A DNA stretch of 64,000 bases from contig NZ_JAKOIW010000005.1 of NCBI RefSeq assembly GCF_022206305.1, positions 186,001 to 250,000 of the forward strand. Direction: 5' to 3'. This document shows positions 7,375-15,558 of the stretch, one piece after another; position 1 is the stretch's first letter, and every line of letters begins with the position of its first letter. Origin of the DNA: Gordonia sp. 'Campus'. Its GTDB lineage: Bacteria; Actinomycetota; Actinomycetes; Mycobacteriales; Mycobacteriaceae. The notes below the pieces were generated by a model that did no database searches, had not been told where the DNA came from, and saw only the letters and a program-made list of their open reading frames with translations. The translations under genes and the position numbers were made by a program.

Positions 7375-8730
7375 CTACTCGGGCGGTGGCTTGCGGAAGG
7401 TCCGCGTGGCCGAGTCGTCGGCCGGCGGGTCGCCGCCGTCGACCCTCGGGATCTGCTCGGTCGGCCGTTCCCACGGGTTGGCGCCCGCAGGTGTGGCACC
7501 GGCGGCCGGCGGCGGGTCACGCTTGATCAGCGTGGTGTCTCGCTCGTCGGCCGGCGGAGTGACGACCGGCGGCGCGTCGTCCGGACGGGTGTCGTTCCGT
7601 CGACCGCGGAAGAACAGGAGTGCCGCGATGATCAACAGGATGGCGCCGACGACGCCGAGGATGATGGGCACCCACACACCGCCGACCTTGAGCTGGTCGA
7701 CGTAACCGCTGGCCTTCTCGGTCTGGTTCTTGACCGTCGCGTCGGTCCACTTGAACGTGCCCTTGAGTGCATCCATGCGGAAGTCCCGCACCGGCGCCGG
7801 GGTTGCGTCGCTCTGATCGGGCGACTTGAAGTACTGGTGCTGGTCCTCACGTCCGTCGACGATGGTGCCGGTGGTCGGCTCCACCCACACGTGGCGGGTC
7901 GCCGCCGCGTAGCGGTGCATCGTGATCGGGTCGTTGGCACGAACGCCACGACCGGTGATGCCCCACCACCGGGCGGGCATCGTCAGCATCGTGCCCAGTG
8001 CGGCTTCACCCTGCGCGTTGGGAAGATTCGACAGGTCGGTCTCGGGGACGTCGCACACGAAGTGGTAGGTCTTGACGCCGTCGATGGTCTCTTCGCCCTC
8101 GAACTTCGCCGCGCAGTCCTGGCGGGTGTTGAGGTCGTAGTACGGGTAGTCGCGCTTCTGGACGTCGAAGCCGAACTTGTACTGGTAGCCGGTGCGGTTG
8201 TCGAGGGCGACCGACACGTCGTTGACGTTGCCGCCCTCGGGGACCGCCTCGAGCTGCAGCGAGCTCACCGCCCCGTTCGGTGCCGAAGTCTTCCGGTTGA
8301 CCGAGACGCGGTCGATCGTTGCGGTCAGCAGCCCGTCCTCACAGGTGCGGGTGTCGCCCGCGCCCGCGACCGTCGGCTCTGTCTCGACGCCCTCGGCGTC
8401 ACGCAGTCGCTCGATGAGGACGGTCTGCGCGGACTGCAGGCTCGCCTGGCGACTGTCGGACGGCTCGGTGATGATCGAACGGCGCTGCTGCTTCAGCGAC
8501 GCGTCGAGCGTGCGAGCCCGATTCTCCGACACCGAGCAACGGTCGAAGATCACCGCGGGGAACCGCTCTCCGGTCGAGCCGTCTGCGGCAACCGTGGTGG
8601 CGTCGGAGGTGATGTCCAGATCGAGTGGCACCACCTTCAACTGCGGTACCAGATAGAGAGGTATGGCGATGGCCGCCGCGATGCACGCGGCGCCAAAGAA
8701 GGCCAGCACTGCCGGCACGAATCGCTTCAT
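7375..8730 (-). CDS. DUF3068 / PorA-family envelope protein
   Basis: The 451-residue product has an N-terminal membrane segment (about residues 5-27, VLAFFGAACIAAAIAIPLYL), a long exported domain, and a second membrane segment near residues 350-374 (WVPIILGVVGAILLIIAALLF). The second segment is followed by a cytoplasmic tail rich in Pro and Asp. This layout and the PLDLDITSDATTVAADG region match the DUF3068 (PorA-related) family found in mycolic-acid actinobacteria. Family function is poorly known; some members have been linked to envelope or porin-like roles. Its neighbour is the secreted mycolyltransferase, in keeping with an envelope role. It is bounded downstream by a clear terminator and is probably a single-gene unit. 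Confidence 0.85.
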   Translation of the reverse strand: MKRFVPAVLAFFGAACIAAAIAIPLYLVPQLKVVPLDLDITSDATTVAADGSTGERFPAVIFDRCSVSENRARTLDASLKQQRRSIITEPSDSRQASLQSAQTVLIERLRDAEGVETEPTVAGAGDTRTCEDGLLTATIDRVSVNRKTSAPNGAVSSLQLEAVPEGGNVNDVSVALDNRTGYQYKFGFDVQKRDYPYYDLNTRQDCAAKFEGEETIDGVKTYHFVCDVPETDLSNLPNAQGEAALGTMLTMPARWWGITGRGVRANDPITMHRYAAATRHVWVEPTTGTIVDGREDQHQYFKSPDQSDATPAPVRDFRMDALKGTFKWTDATVKNQTEKASGYVDQLKVGGVWVPIILGVVGAILLIIAALLFFRGRRNDTRPDDAPPVVTPPADERDTTLIKRDPPPAAGATPAGANPWERPTEQIPRVDGGDPPADDSATRTFRKPPPE

Positions 8731-8831
8731 GTGTGACTCCTGGTATCAGCTGATCGCCCCTACCCTAGCGGTCGCACCGGCCCGAGCAGGTCACAGTGGG
8801 GGTCCGACATGCCGGGATCGGCCACCGGCGA

Positions 8832-10208
8832 TCAGCCGAGTCGTGCGCGGTCGGCTCGCCGGTCGCGCTCGGCCTCTTTCAGGATTCCCGCCATGTAGCC
8901 GTAGATCTCTTTGTCGGACATGGCCTTCCATCGAGGCGCCAGCAGCTTCATGTACTTCTCGACGTAGAGCAGCTGTTTGCCGACGAGGACGAGTTCGCGG
9001 GGCAGTCGCGCGTCGTGGGCCCGCGCGACGGCCGCGAGCTGACGCCCCAGGTCGGTGTAGGACATCGAACCGAGATCGGTGGTGGACAACGGCGAGGTCA
9101 CCTTCTTGATGTCCTCGGCGCCCTGGGTCGTGGAACCCGGCTTGTGTACCGCTCCCAACAAGAAGATGGCCCGGCCTGCGGACTCGTGATCGCCCCGCAC
9201 GACGAGATCGACGACGAGCTGTCGGAGGATGCGACGAGTGCGCGGCGTGAACCGTCCGACGATGCCGAAGTCGAGCAGCACGAGCTTGCCCGCGTCGTCG
9301 ACGAGCACGTTGCCCGCGTGGAGATCGCCATGGAACAGGCCGCCGTGGAACGCCGAGTCCAGCAGCGACAGGAGCAGATTGCGGCACAGGGCGACACCGT
9401 CGTGCCCGGCCGCGCGTACGGCGGCGGCATCGTCGATGCGTGTGGCGTAGATGCGTTCCATCGTCAGCACCCGCTGCGTCGTGAACTCGTCGTGGACCCG
9501 CGGGACGCGCACCCGGTCGCCGAACGGGCCCGGTTGCAGGCAGTCGAACCATTCGCGCATGGTGTCGGCTTCGATGCGGAAATCCAGCTCGGCGTCGAGG
9601 CCTGCGGCGAAGTCCTCGACGACGTGTCGCGCGCTGAGCATGCGGCCGTACTCGGAGACCTCCACGAGCCCGGCGAGGCGTTCGAGGATCGCGACGTCGG
9701 GGGCGAGTCGGTCGGCGATACCCGGCCGCTGGATCTTCACCACGACCTCTTCGCCGCTGTGCAGTGTTGCGGTGTGCACCTGCGCGATCGAGGCCGAGGC
9801 GATGGGCTCGGGGTCGAAGGACGCGAACACGTCCTCCGGCGGGCGGCCGAGCTCGGCGACGAACTGCGCGCGCATGAGCGCCGGGTCGGCGGGTTTGACG
9901 CGGTCCAGCAACGACTCGAATTCGGCCGACATCGCTTCGGAGAACACACCGGGACTCGACGCGATGAGCTGCCCGAGCTTCACGTAGGTGGGGCCGAGGT
10001 GTTCGAACGTCGTGCGGATCTCGTGTGCGACGCGTGCAGAACTGGGTGCGCGACCGCGCATCGCGTCGCCTGCCGTGTGGAGGACGAATCGGCCCACGCC
10101 CGCCGCCGCGTGCACGGTTGTCGTCCCGAATCGCGTGATCTCGGCGACCCGGGACACCGGATGCAGCTGGCTGCGTTGACCGTCGTCGACTGAGCTGTTG
10201 ATCGTCAC
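8832..10208 (-). CDS. ABC1/UbiB-family atypical kinase
   Basis: The 458-residue product has the ABC1/AarF/UbiB signature: the KxGQ motif in YVKLGQLIASSPG (about residues 94-106), the alanine-rich nucleotide loop in PIASASIAQVH, the conserved Lys in VVVKIQRPG, the catalytic loop HGDLHAGNVLV and the metal-binding DFG in VLLDFGIVG. These proteins are atypical kinases or ATPases associated with lipid and quinone metabolism. In actinobacteria that make menaquinone the exact role is not settled. The start ATG at 10208 gives a normal N-terminus (MTINSSVDDGQ). It is transcribed divergently from the alcohol dehydrogenase, with a 192-nt spacer. Confidence 0.93.
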   Translation of the reverse strand: MTINSSVDDGQRSQLHPVSRVAEITRFGTTTVHAAAGVGRFVLHTAGDAMRGRAPSSARVAHEIRTTFEHLGPTYVKLGQLIASSPGVFSEAMSAEFESLLDRVKPADPALMRAQFVAELGRPPEDVFASFDPEPIASASIAQVHTATLHSGEEVVVKIQRPGIADRLAPDVAILERLAGLVEVSEYGRMLSARHVVEDFAAGLDAELDFRIEADTMREWFDCLQPGPFGDRVRVPRVHDEFTTQRVLTMERIYATRIDDAAAVRAAGHDGVALCRNLLLSLLDSAFHGGLFHGDLHAGNVLVDDAGKLVLLDFGIVGRFTPRTRRILRQLVVDLVVRGDHESAGRAIFLLGAVHKPGSTTQGAEDIKKVTSPLSTTDLGSMSYTDLGRQLAAVARAHDARLPRELVLVGKQLLYVEKYMKLLAPRWKAMSDKEIYGYMAGILKEAERDRRADRARLG

Positions 10209-10298
10209 CGTCGGTCATTGTAACGATCGGCGGCCGAGGATCCAGCGGGTGCGGGCCTCCCACGTGCCGTTATGGCGTCGATGCGGGTTGGGCGGGCA

Positions 10299-10328
10299 GA
10301 CTGGCGGTACCGCACACATGCGCCAGTC
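10299..10328. promoter_or_regulatory. Inverted repeat in the UbiB/alcohol dehydrogenase spacer
   Basis: GACTGGCG (10299-10306) and CGCCAGTC (10321-10328) form perfect 8-bp arms around 14 bases, about 73 nt before the alcohol dehydrogenase start. It could be an operator or a leader hairpin; the binding factor is unknown. Confidence 0.4.
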
Positions 10329-10400
10329 CGCATCCGTCCACGAGACCTGTGCGACGACCTGTACATGCGCAGCAGCCCGACACCGACCGCAGGAGGCCCC

Positions 10401-11444
10401 ATGCCCACGCCCGTCAACGCCTACATCGCGCCCGCCGCCGACCGCCCGATGGAGCCGACGACCATCGACCGGCGCGATCTGGGTCCCCACGACGTGTCGA
10501 TCGACATCGCGTATGCGGGGATCTGCCACTCCGACATCCACACCGCGCGCGACGAGTGGGGAGGCACCAGGTTCCCGGTTGTGCCCGGGCACGAGATCGC
10601 CGGAACCGTGGCGGCCGTCGGTGACTCGGTCACCCGGTACGCCGTCGGCGACCGGGTCGGGGTCGGTTGCCTCGTCGACTCGTGCCGGGAGTGTGAACCG
10701 TGCCGCCTCGGCGAGGAGCAGTACTGCGAGCGCGGCGGTGTCGGCACCTACAACGCGATCGGCCGCGACGGCCAGCCCACGCACGGCGGTTACAGCACGG
10801 CGATCGTCGTCGACGAGAACTACGTGTGCCGGATCCCCGAGGGCATCGGACTGGCCGAGGCGGCACCCCTGCTCTGTGCTGGCATCACGCTGTACTCCCC
10901 GTTGCGGCATTGGGGCGCCGGGCCCGGCAAGAAGGTGGCCATCGTCGGCTTCGGCGGCCTCGGGCACGTCGGGGTCAAGATCGCGCATGCGCTGGGCGCA
11001 GAGGTCACGGTGCTGTCGCAGTCGCTGAAGAAGATGGAGGACGGTCTGCGCCTCGGTGCCGATCACTATCACGCGACCAGCGATCCGCAGACCTTCAAGG
11101 AACTGCGGAACTCCTTCGACCTGATTCTCAACACCGTGTCGGCGAACCTCCCGATGCAGAAGTACCTCGGGATGCTCGCCCTCGACGGGACTCTTGTCGA
11201 ACTGGGCCTGCCGGAACACCCGATCGAGGTCCCGGCCGGCGTGCTGATCGGCAAACGGCGCAGCTTCGCGGGCTCGATGATCGGCGGCCTCGCGCAGACC
11301 CAGGAGATGCTCGACTTCTGCGCCGAGCACGGCATCGGCGCGGAGATCGAGGTGATCTCGGCGGATCGAATCAACGAGGCATATGACCGCGTGGTCGCCT
11401 CGGATGTGCGCTATCGCTTCGTGATCGACACCTCGACGCTGTGA
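10401..11444 (+). CDS. Zinc-dependent NAD(P) alcohol dehydrogenase, AdhC/CAD type
   Basis: The 347-residue medium-chain dehydrogenase carries the catalytic zinc site GICHSDIH and GHEIAG, the structural zinc cysteines in [16 protein letters not shown], and the Rossmann motif [11 protein letters not shown] near residue 175. The GGYSTAIVV segment and overall length fit the cinnamyl-alcohol-dehydrogenase / mycobacterial AdhC group, which reduces aldehydes with NADPH. AGGAGG at 10391-10396 fixes ATG 10401 as the start although the frame is open further upstream. It is divergent from the UbiB-like gene; the next gene on the same strand begins 108 nt later. The physiological aldehyde is not evident. 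Confidence 0.92.
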   Translation: MPTPVNAYIAPAADRPMEPTTIDRRDLGPHDVSIDIAYAGICHSDIHTARDEWGGTRFPVVPGHEIAGTVAAVGDSVTRYAVGDRVGVGCLVDSCRECEPCRLGEEQYCERGGVGTYNAIGRDGQPTHGGYSTAIVVDENYVCRIPEGIGLAEAAPLLCAGITLYSPLRHWGAGPGKKVAIVGFGGLGHVGVKIAHALGAEVTVLSQSLKKMEDGLRLGADHYHATSDPQTFKELRNSFDLILNTVSANLPMQKYLGMLALDGTLVELGLPEHPIEVPAGVLIGKRRSFAGSMIGGLAQTQEMLDFCAEHGIGAEIEVISADRINEAYDRVVASDVRYRFVIDTSTL

Positions 11445-11552
11445 CGCGGGCACTCCGGTAGCTCATCGGCGCGGAGTCCGGACGTTTGACGGCGGTCGGG
11501 CAGGGGAACCCGGCGACGGTCCGCAGTCCAACAGGAATGGTCGTGATACCCG

Positions 11553-11726
11553 ATGTCGGAAGAACTCCCGATGGAACTGAGTGAGACCGGAACGCCGAGC
11601 GCCACACCCGACGACGCGCGCCGGAAGGTGGACGAGCTCGAGGAGCGCACCGTCGACGAGCCGGATGCTGCCGAGCAGCAAGACCCGGACCCGTCGGATG
11701 CGGGTGCACCCGAACCGCCGGACTGA
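11553..11726 (+). CDS. Small acidic protein of unknown function
   Basis: This 57-codon frame (MSEELPMELSETGTPSATPD onward) encodes a highly acidic, Pro/Asp/Glu-rich and probably disordered peptide, with DDARRKVDELEERTVDEPD at its centre forming a possible short helix. Codon use is typical for the genome, and the frame ends 20 nt before the next start on the same strand. The only ribosome-binding candidate, AGGA at 11533, is rather far from the ATG, so expression is uncertain. I do not recognise the family. It could be a short conserved companion of the downstream membrane protein or a spurious frame. Confidence 0.5.
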   Translation: MSEELPMELSETGTPSATPDDARRKVDELEERTVDEPDAAEQQDPDPSDAGAPEPPD

Positions 11727-11746
11727 GTCGCGCTAGTGTTCGGGCC

Positions 11747-12904
11747 ATGCTCACCGAAGGACACGACGGCGAGAGACACGACGGCGAGAGACACGACGGC
11801 GAGGGTTCCGGCAACGGCGGCGGGCGCGCGGGCGGCCTGCGGATCGTGGCCGAGCACGGCTTGCCCGAGACCCTGATCGCGCACGGGGAGAACAAGATCG
11901 AGCAGATCGCTCGCGAATCGGGGCTCGAGTACCGGGGTTTCACCGTCACCCGTGATACCACGTTGCAGATGACACCCCGCGGTGACCTCGAAACCGTCTG
12001 GGGGACCGACGACACCGCGGGCGAGGTGATCGTCTTCGTCACCGAGATGCCGCGTCTCTACCAGTCCCGCGGCGCGGGCGACGCACCCGATTCCACGCGG
12101 AACCGGGTGGTCCTGGCCGAGGTCGATCGCGAACGCCGCGCGGCGGTACTGGCGTTGCCGGCTCTGGGTGCCACCCCGCGGCGTGCTCTGCGAACCCTGA
12201 TCGAGACCGTTGTTCGCGCGACGCTCGACGCCGGGTCCATGAACGAACTCGAGGATCGGCGCGGGCTGAGTGTGGTGCGCGACGGCGACACCGAATACGT
12301 TCTGGCCGAGGGCTATCGGCATCGTGCACGATTGATGGCTGGGATGGTGCGGGGCAACCGGCCGTGGCGGTTGATCCCCACCCTGACCGGTATGACGGCT
12401 GCCGCCGCGGCGGCAGCCTCGTTCGGCATCTTCTTCTCCACGATCTGGTCGATGGCCAACGCGTTGAGCCCTTGGCGGCTGGGTGCGATCAGCCTGTTGT
12501 CGATGGTGCTCGCCTCGGTGTGGCTGATCACCAACAACCGGTTGTGGGAGCGTTCGGCGGTCACCTCGAAACCGAGGGCCCGGCTCTACAACATGGCGAC
12601 GGTGTGCACCGTGGCGTTCGGTGCGCTCGTGCTCTACGCCGGTCTGTTCGTGGCCACCCTGATCGCGGCGCTGATCGTCATCGAAGAGAACTTCCTCGCT
12701 TCACAGCTGGGATATCCGGTGGGACTGCGCAATTACGTGTATCTCTCGTGGCTGGCCACTTCGATGGGCATCTTCGCGGGGGCGTTGGGCTCCAGCGCGG
12801 ACAGCTACGACGACGTCTTGCGCGCCACCTATGGTTATCGGGAACGCCTGCGCCGTCAGGCCTCGGAGGCCGCGCGCCGCGAGCGGGACGACGAAACCGA
12901 CTGA
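11747..12904 (+). CDS. Conserved membrane protein of unknown function
   Basis: The 385-residue product has a soluble N-terminal domain (about residues 25-205) and four or so membrane segments in the C-terminal half, including MTAAAAAAASFGIFFSTIW, LGAISLLSMVLASVWLI, ATVCTVAFGALVLYAGLF and YLSWLATSMGIFAGALG. It ends in a charged tail (ERLRRQASEAARRERDDETD). I know the type only as a conserved actinobacterial hypothetical. The first 19 residues contain three HDGE units encoded by a 15-bp tandem repeat, so the very N-terminus may be strain-variable. No strong ribosome-binding site precedes ATG 11747, and a start inside or after the repeat is possible. It precedes the decarboxylase by about 58 nt. 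Confidence 0.75.
   Translation: MLTEGHDGERHDGERHDGEGSGNGGGRAGGLRIVAEHGLPETLIAHGENKIEQIARESGLEYRGFTVTRDTTLQMTPRGDLETVWGTDDTAGEVIVFVTEMPRLYQSRGAGDAPDSTRNRVVLAEVDRERRAAVLALPALGATPRRALRTLIETVVRATLDAGSMNELEDRRGLSVVRDGDTEYVLAEGYRHRARLMAGMVRGNRPWRLIPTLTGMTAAAAAAASFGIFFSTIWSMANALSPWRLGAISLLSMVLASVWLITNNRLWERSAVTSKPRARLYNMATVCTVAFGALVLYAGLFVATLIAALIVIEENFLASQLGYPVGLRNYVYLSWLATSMGIFAGALGSSADSYDDVLRATYGYRERLRRQASEAARRERDDETD
11761..11805 (+). repeat. In-frame 15-bp tandem repeat at the start of the membrane gene
   Basis: Three consecutive 15-bp units, ACACGACGGCGAGAG with two changed bases in the last unit, encode His-Asp-Gly-Glu-Arg repeats just after the start codon. Because the unit is a multiple of three, copy-number change would lengthen or shorten the protein without breaking its frame. 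Confidence 0.92.
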
Positions 12905-12962
12905 GTCGGAGTCGATGTCACGCTACCGTTGCGCCTCGTCGATCCGCTCGTACGATGGGGTG

Positions 12963-14423
12963 GTGGACCAGTCCCGCGCACCGCTCCTGGAAGCCCTCGA
13001 CGCCTATCGGCGGAACAACCGATACGGGTTCACCCCGCCGGGACACCGTCAGGGTGCAGGTGTCGACGATCGCACCAGGCGAGTGATCGGTGCCGATGCC
13101 TTCGCCGCCGACCTCCTGGCGTCGGGCGGTCTGGACGACCGGCGGATGCGGGGCGGCTACCTGTCGGACGCCGAGAACCTGATGGCGCAGGCTGTCGACG
13201 CCGAGATGGCGTTCTTCTCCACCTGCGGGAGCTCGCTGTCGGTGAAGGCGGCGATGCTGGCCGTGGCGGGCGGCGGCAACGGCGAACTGCTGATCACCCG
13301 CGACGCGCACAAGTCGATCGTGGCGGGCCTGATCTTCTCGGGCCTTCGTCCACGATGGGTGCGGCCGCGCTGGGACGAGAACCTGCACCTGACCCACCCG
13401 CCGTCACCGGCCGAAGTACGCAAGGCGTGGGAGACCGACCCACAGGCCTCAGGTCTCCTCATCGTCAGCCCCACCCCCTACGGCACCTGCGCCGACATCC
13501 GGGCGATCGCGGACGTCTGTCACGAGTTCGGGAAGCCGCTGATCGTCGACGAGGCATGGGGTGCGCACCTGCCCTTCCACGACGAATTGCCGACGTGGGC
13601 GATGGATGCCGGTGCAGACGTCTGCGTCGTCAGCGTCCACAAGATGGGAGCCGGATTCGAGCAGGGATCGGTGTGCCACGTCCAGGGTGACCTCGTGGAC
13701 CGGTCGCGCCTGTCCCAGTGCGCCGATCTCCTGATGACGACCAGTCCCAATGTGTTGATCTATTCGGCGCTCGACGGTTGGCGCCGGCACATGGTGGAGT
13801 CGGGTCGAGAGTTACTGGGTGCCGCGCTGGACCTGGCCAGGTCCCTCCGTCGCAGCATCGACGAGCTACCCGGGTTCACGGTCATGCACGACGAACTCCT
13901 GCACGAGGAGGCCAGCCACGACCTCGACGAGCTACAGGTGCTCATCGACGTGTCCGACCTGGGGGTCAGCGGCTATCAGTGTGCGGACTGGCTGCGCGAG
14001 CACCGGCAGATCGATGTCGGACTCAGCGACCACCGGCGTGTACTCGCGACCATCTCGCAGGCCGACGACGAGAAGACGGCCCATCGGCTTCTCGATGCGC
14101 TCACCGATCTGGGTTCCGCCGCAGCGTCATTCGATCCGCCCGGACTCATCGTGCAACCGTCGCCGCTCGAACTGCAGCTGGAGAACGCGATGCTGCCCCG
14201 TGACGCCTTCTTCGGCGACACCGAGTCGGTCCCGCTGGACGAGGCGCCCGGACGGGTTGCCGCCGAACAGATCACGCCCTACCCGCCGGGTATCCCGGTG
14301 GTCGTGCCGGGCGAAGTGCTCAACGAGGCAGTGGTCGAGTATCTGCGGACCGGGAAGAACGCGGGGATGAACCTGCCCGACGCCGCCGACGACGCCCTCG
14401 ACACGATCAAGGTCGTGCGCTGA
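12963..14423 (+). CDS. PLP-dependent Orn/Lys/Arg-type decarboxylase
   Basis: The product (486 residues from GTG 12963) is a fold-type-I PLP enzyme of the Orn/Lys/Arg decarboxylase major domain. It shows FTPPGHRQG near the start, FFSTCGSSLSVKAAMLA for cofactor phosphate binding, RDAHKSIVAGL, the DEAWGAH motif, and SVHKMGAGFEQGS with the PLP-binding Lys. The C-terminal domain contains TPYPPGIPVVVPGE, as in this family. It lacks the N-terminal receiver-like wing of enterobacterial decarboxylases. GTG 12963 gives the familiar MDQSRAPLLEAL opening. ATG 12915, preceded by GGAG, would add 16 residues and cannot be excluded. Substrate specificity (lysine, arginine or ornithine) cannot be decided by eye. 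Confidence 0.9.
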   Translation: MDQSRAPLLEALDAYRRNNRYGFTPPGHRQGAGVDDRTRRVIGADAFAADLLASGGLDDRRMRGGYLSDAENLMAQAVDAEMAFFSTCGSSLSVKAAMLAVAGGGNGELLITRDAHKSIVAGLIFSGLRPRWVRPRWDENLHLTHPPSPAEVRKAWETDPQASGLLIVSPTPYGTCADIRAIADVCHEFGKPLIVDEAWGAHLPFHDELPTWAMDAGADVCVVSVHKMGAGFEQGSVCHVQGDLVDRSRLSQCADLLMTTSPNVLIYSALDGWRRHMVESGRELLGAALDLARSLRRSIDELPGFTVMHDELLHEEASHDLDELQVLIDVSDLGVSGYQCADWLREHRQIDVGLSDHRRVLATISQADDEKTAHRLLDALTDLGSAAASFDPPGLIVQPSPLELQLENAMLPRDAFFGDTESVPLDEAPGRVAAEQITPYPPGIPVVVPGEVLNEAVVEYLRTGKNAGMNLPDAADDALDTIKVVR

Positions 14424-14427
14424 CGCG

Positions 14428-15033
14428 TCACTCGTAGGCGGGATAGGCGTTCTGCGCGAGGAGACGGGCCAGGTGCGCGGCGTTGCGTGCCGCGTTGTGG
14501 GTCGTGGTGTCGACGGCCTCGGGCACCGAGGCGAGGTCCTTGTAGTCACGGCCGCCCATCGCCTCGTCGTTCCAGTAGGTGCTGCCCTGCCCGGGGATGG
14601 TGAATCCGATGTCGTCGAGCGCGCCGAAGACGTCCGCGATGATCTTGTGGGCGCCGTCCTCGTTGCCGACGACGGCGCACATCGCGACCTTGCCGAGCAT
14701 GGAGGGGCGTCTGGCGTCGTCGGTTTCGGAGACCTCCGCGTCGAGGCGCTCCAGCACACGCTGGGCGACGCTCGACATGTGGCCCAGCCATGTCGGCGTG
14801 GCCAGGATGAGGATGTCCGCCGCTGCGACGCGCTCGAAGATCGCGGGCCAGGCGTCACCCTCGCCCATGTCCCGCTCGACGCCGGGCCTGATGTCGTGGT
14901 CGACCGCCCGGATGATGTCGCCGTCGACACCGTGCTGCGCGAGCGCATCGAGAAGGTGTTGCGCGATGAGGTCGCTGCTCGACGGCGCGGGTGAGGGCTT
15001 GAGAGTGCAGGTGATCGCCAGTGCTGTGGTCAT
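14428..15033 (-). CDS. NAD(P)H-dependent FMN reductase / flavodoxin-fold protein
   Basis: The 201-residue product has a flavodoxin-like alpha/beta fold. The N-terminal strand ALAITCTLKPSPAPSSSD holds the phosphate-binding loop for FMN, ADILILATPTWLGHMSS is the conserved segment over the isoalloxazine ring, and MCAVVGNEDGAHKI follows. Family members reduce FMN or quinones with NAD(P)H. I start at ATG 15033 (MTTALAITC) because upstream residues are not family-like. It is the last of three co-directional genes (desaturase-like oxidoreductase, SRPBCC protein, reductase) with gaps of 54 and 36 nt, suggesting it supplies electrons or flavin to that set. It converges with the decarboxylase, stop codons 4 nt apart. 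Confidence 0.85.
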   Translation of the reverse strand: MTTALAITCTLKPSPAPSSSDLIAQHLLDALAQHGVDGDIIRAVDHDIRPGVERDMGEGDAWPAIFERVAAADILILATPTWLGHMSSVAQRVLERLDAEVSETDDARRPSMLGKVAMCAVVGNEDGAHKIIADVFGALDDIGFTIPGQGSTYWNDEAMGGRDYKDLASVPEAVDTTTHNAARNAAHLARLLAQNAYPAYE

Positions 15034-15069
15034 ATCGGGCGCGTACCCGAGCAGGGGGCGGAGCAACCG

Positions 15070-15504
15070 TCAGAAGGCGTGATTCTCGGCGAGCATCGCC
15101 AGACGCTTCAGGCATTCGTTGAGCCGCGGTGACATCGCGGTCTCCTGGATCATCGGCGGAATCCACCTCAGCGGTGCGGTTTCCACGAACTCCTCCATGC
15201 CGATCAGCGAACCGTCGCCGTCTTTCTCGATCGTCATCCTGATGCGGGCGCGACCGAAAGGCCAACCGGCGGCGGAGAGTTCGAGCAGACCCGCCTTGGA
15301 CTCCACGGATTCGGTCTCGTCGTTCAGCAGTGCCGGCCAGACACCGACGGAGTGGTGGATCTTCGAGCCGGCCTGCGGCCAGTTGTGGTCGACATCGCGG
15401 ATGCGGGAGGCGCCGACCACCCAGGAGGCGTAGAGCCAGCCATTGGACAGCACCGACCACACCTGGGCCGGGGTTGCGCTCGTGTGGCGTTGGACTCGAT
15501 TCAT
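15070..15504 (-). CDS. SRPBCC (START/Bet v1-like) family protein
   Basis: The 144-residue product is a single SRPBCC domain. It opens MNRVQRHTSATPAQVWSVLS, the typical first strand and helix, and continues with GWLYASWVVGASRIRDVD and a conserved Trp-Pro region at the ligand-binding pocket. Such domains bind hydrophobic ligands or act as polyketide-cyclase-like enzymes. It sits between the carotenoid-desaturase-like gene and a flavin reductase on the same strand, and the three plus the divergent SDR look like one small module for modifying a lipid or isoprenoid. The ligand is unknown. Confidence 0.88.
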   Translation of the reverse strand: MNRVQRHTSATPAQVWSVLSNGWLYASWVVGASRIRDVDHNWPQAGSKIHHSVGVWPALLNDETESVESKAGLLELSAAGWPFGRARIRMTIEKDGDGSLIGMEEFVETAPLRWIPPMIQETAMSPRLNECLKRLAMLAENHAF

Positions 15505-15558
15505 TCTTCCGTGTCTCCGTTCGGTGTGGGTTCAGACGTCCGCTGTCGGTTCAGATGT

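Noticed and set aside
11450-11520. A stretch resembling a tRNA D-arm (GGTAGCTCATCGG).
   Set aside because: No acceptor stem, anticodon arm or T-arm could be paired around it.
11761-11805. Phase-variable on/off switching through the tandem repeat.
   Set aside because: The unit is 15 bp, a multiple of three, so changes in copy number would not shift the frame. Only length variation is possible.
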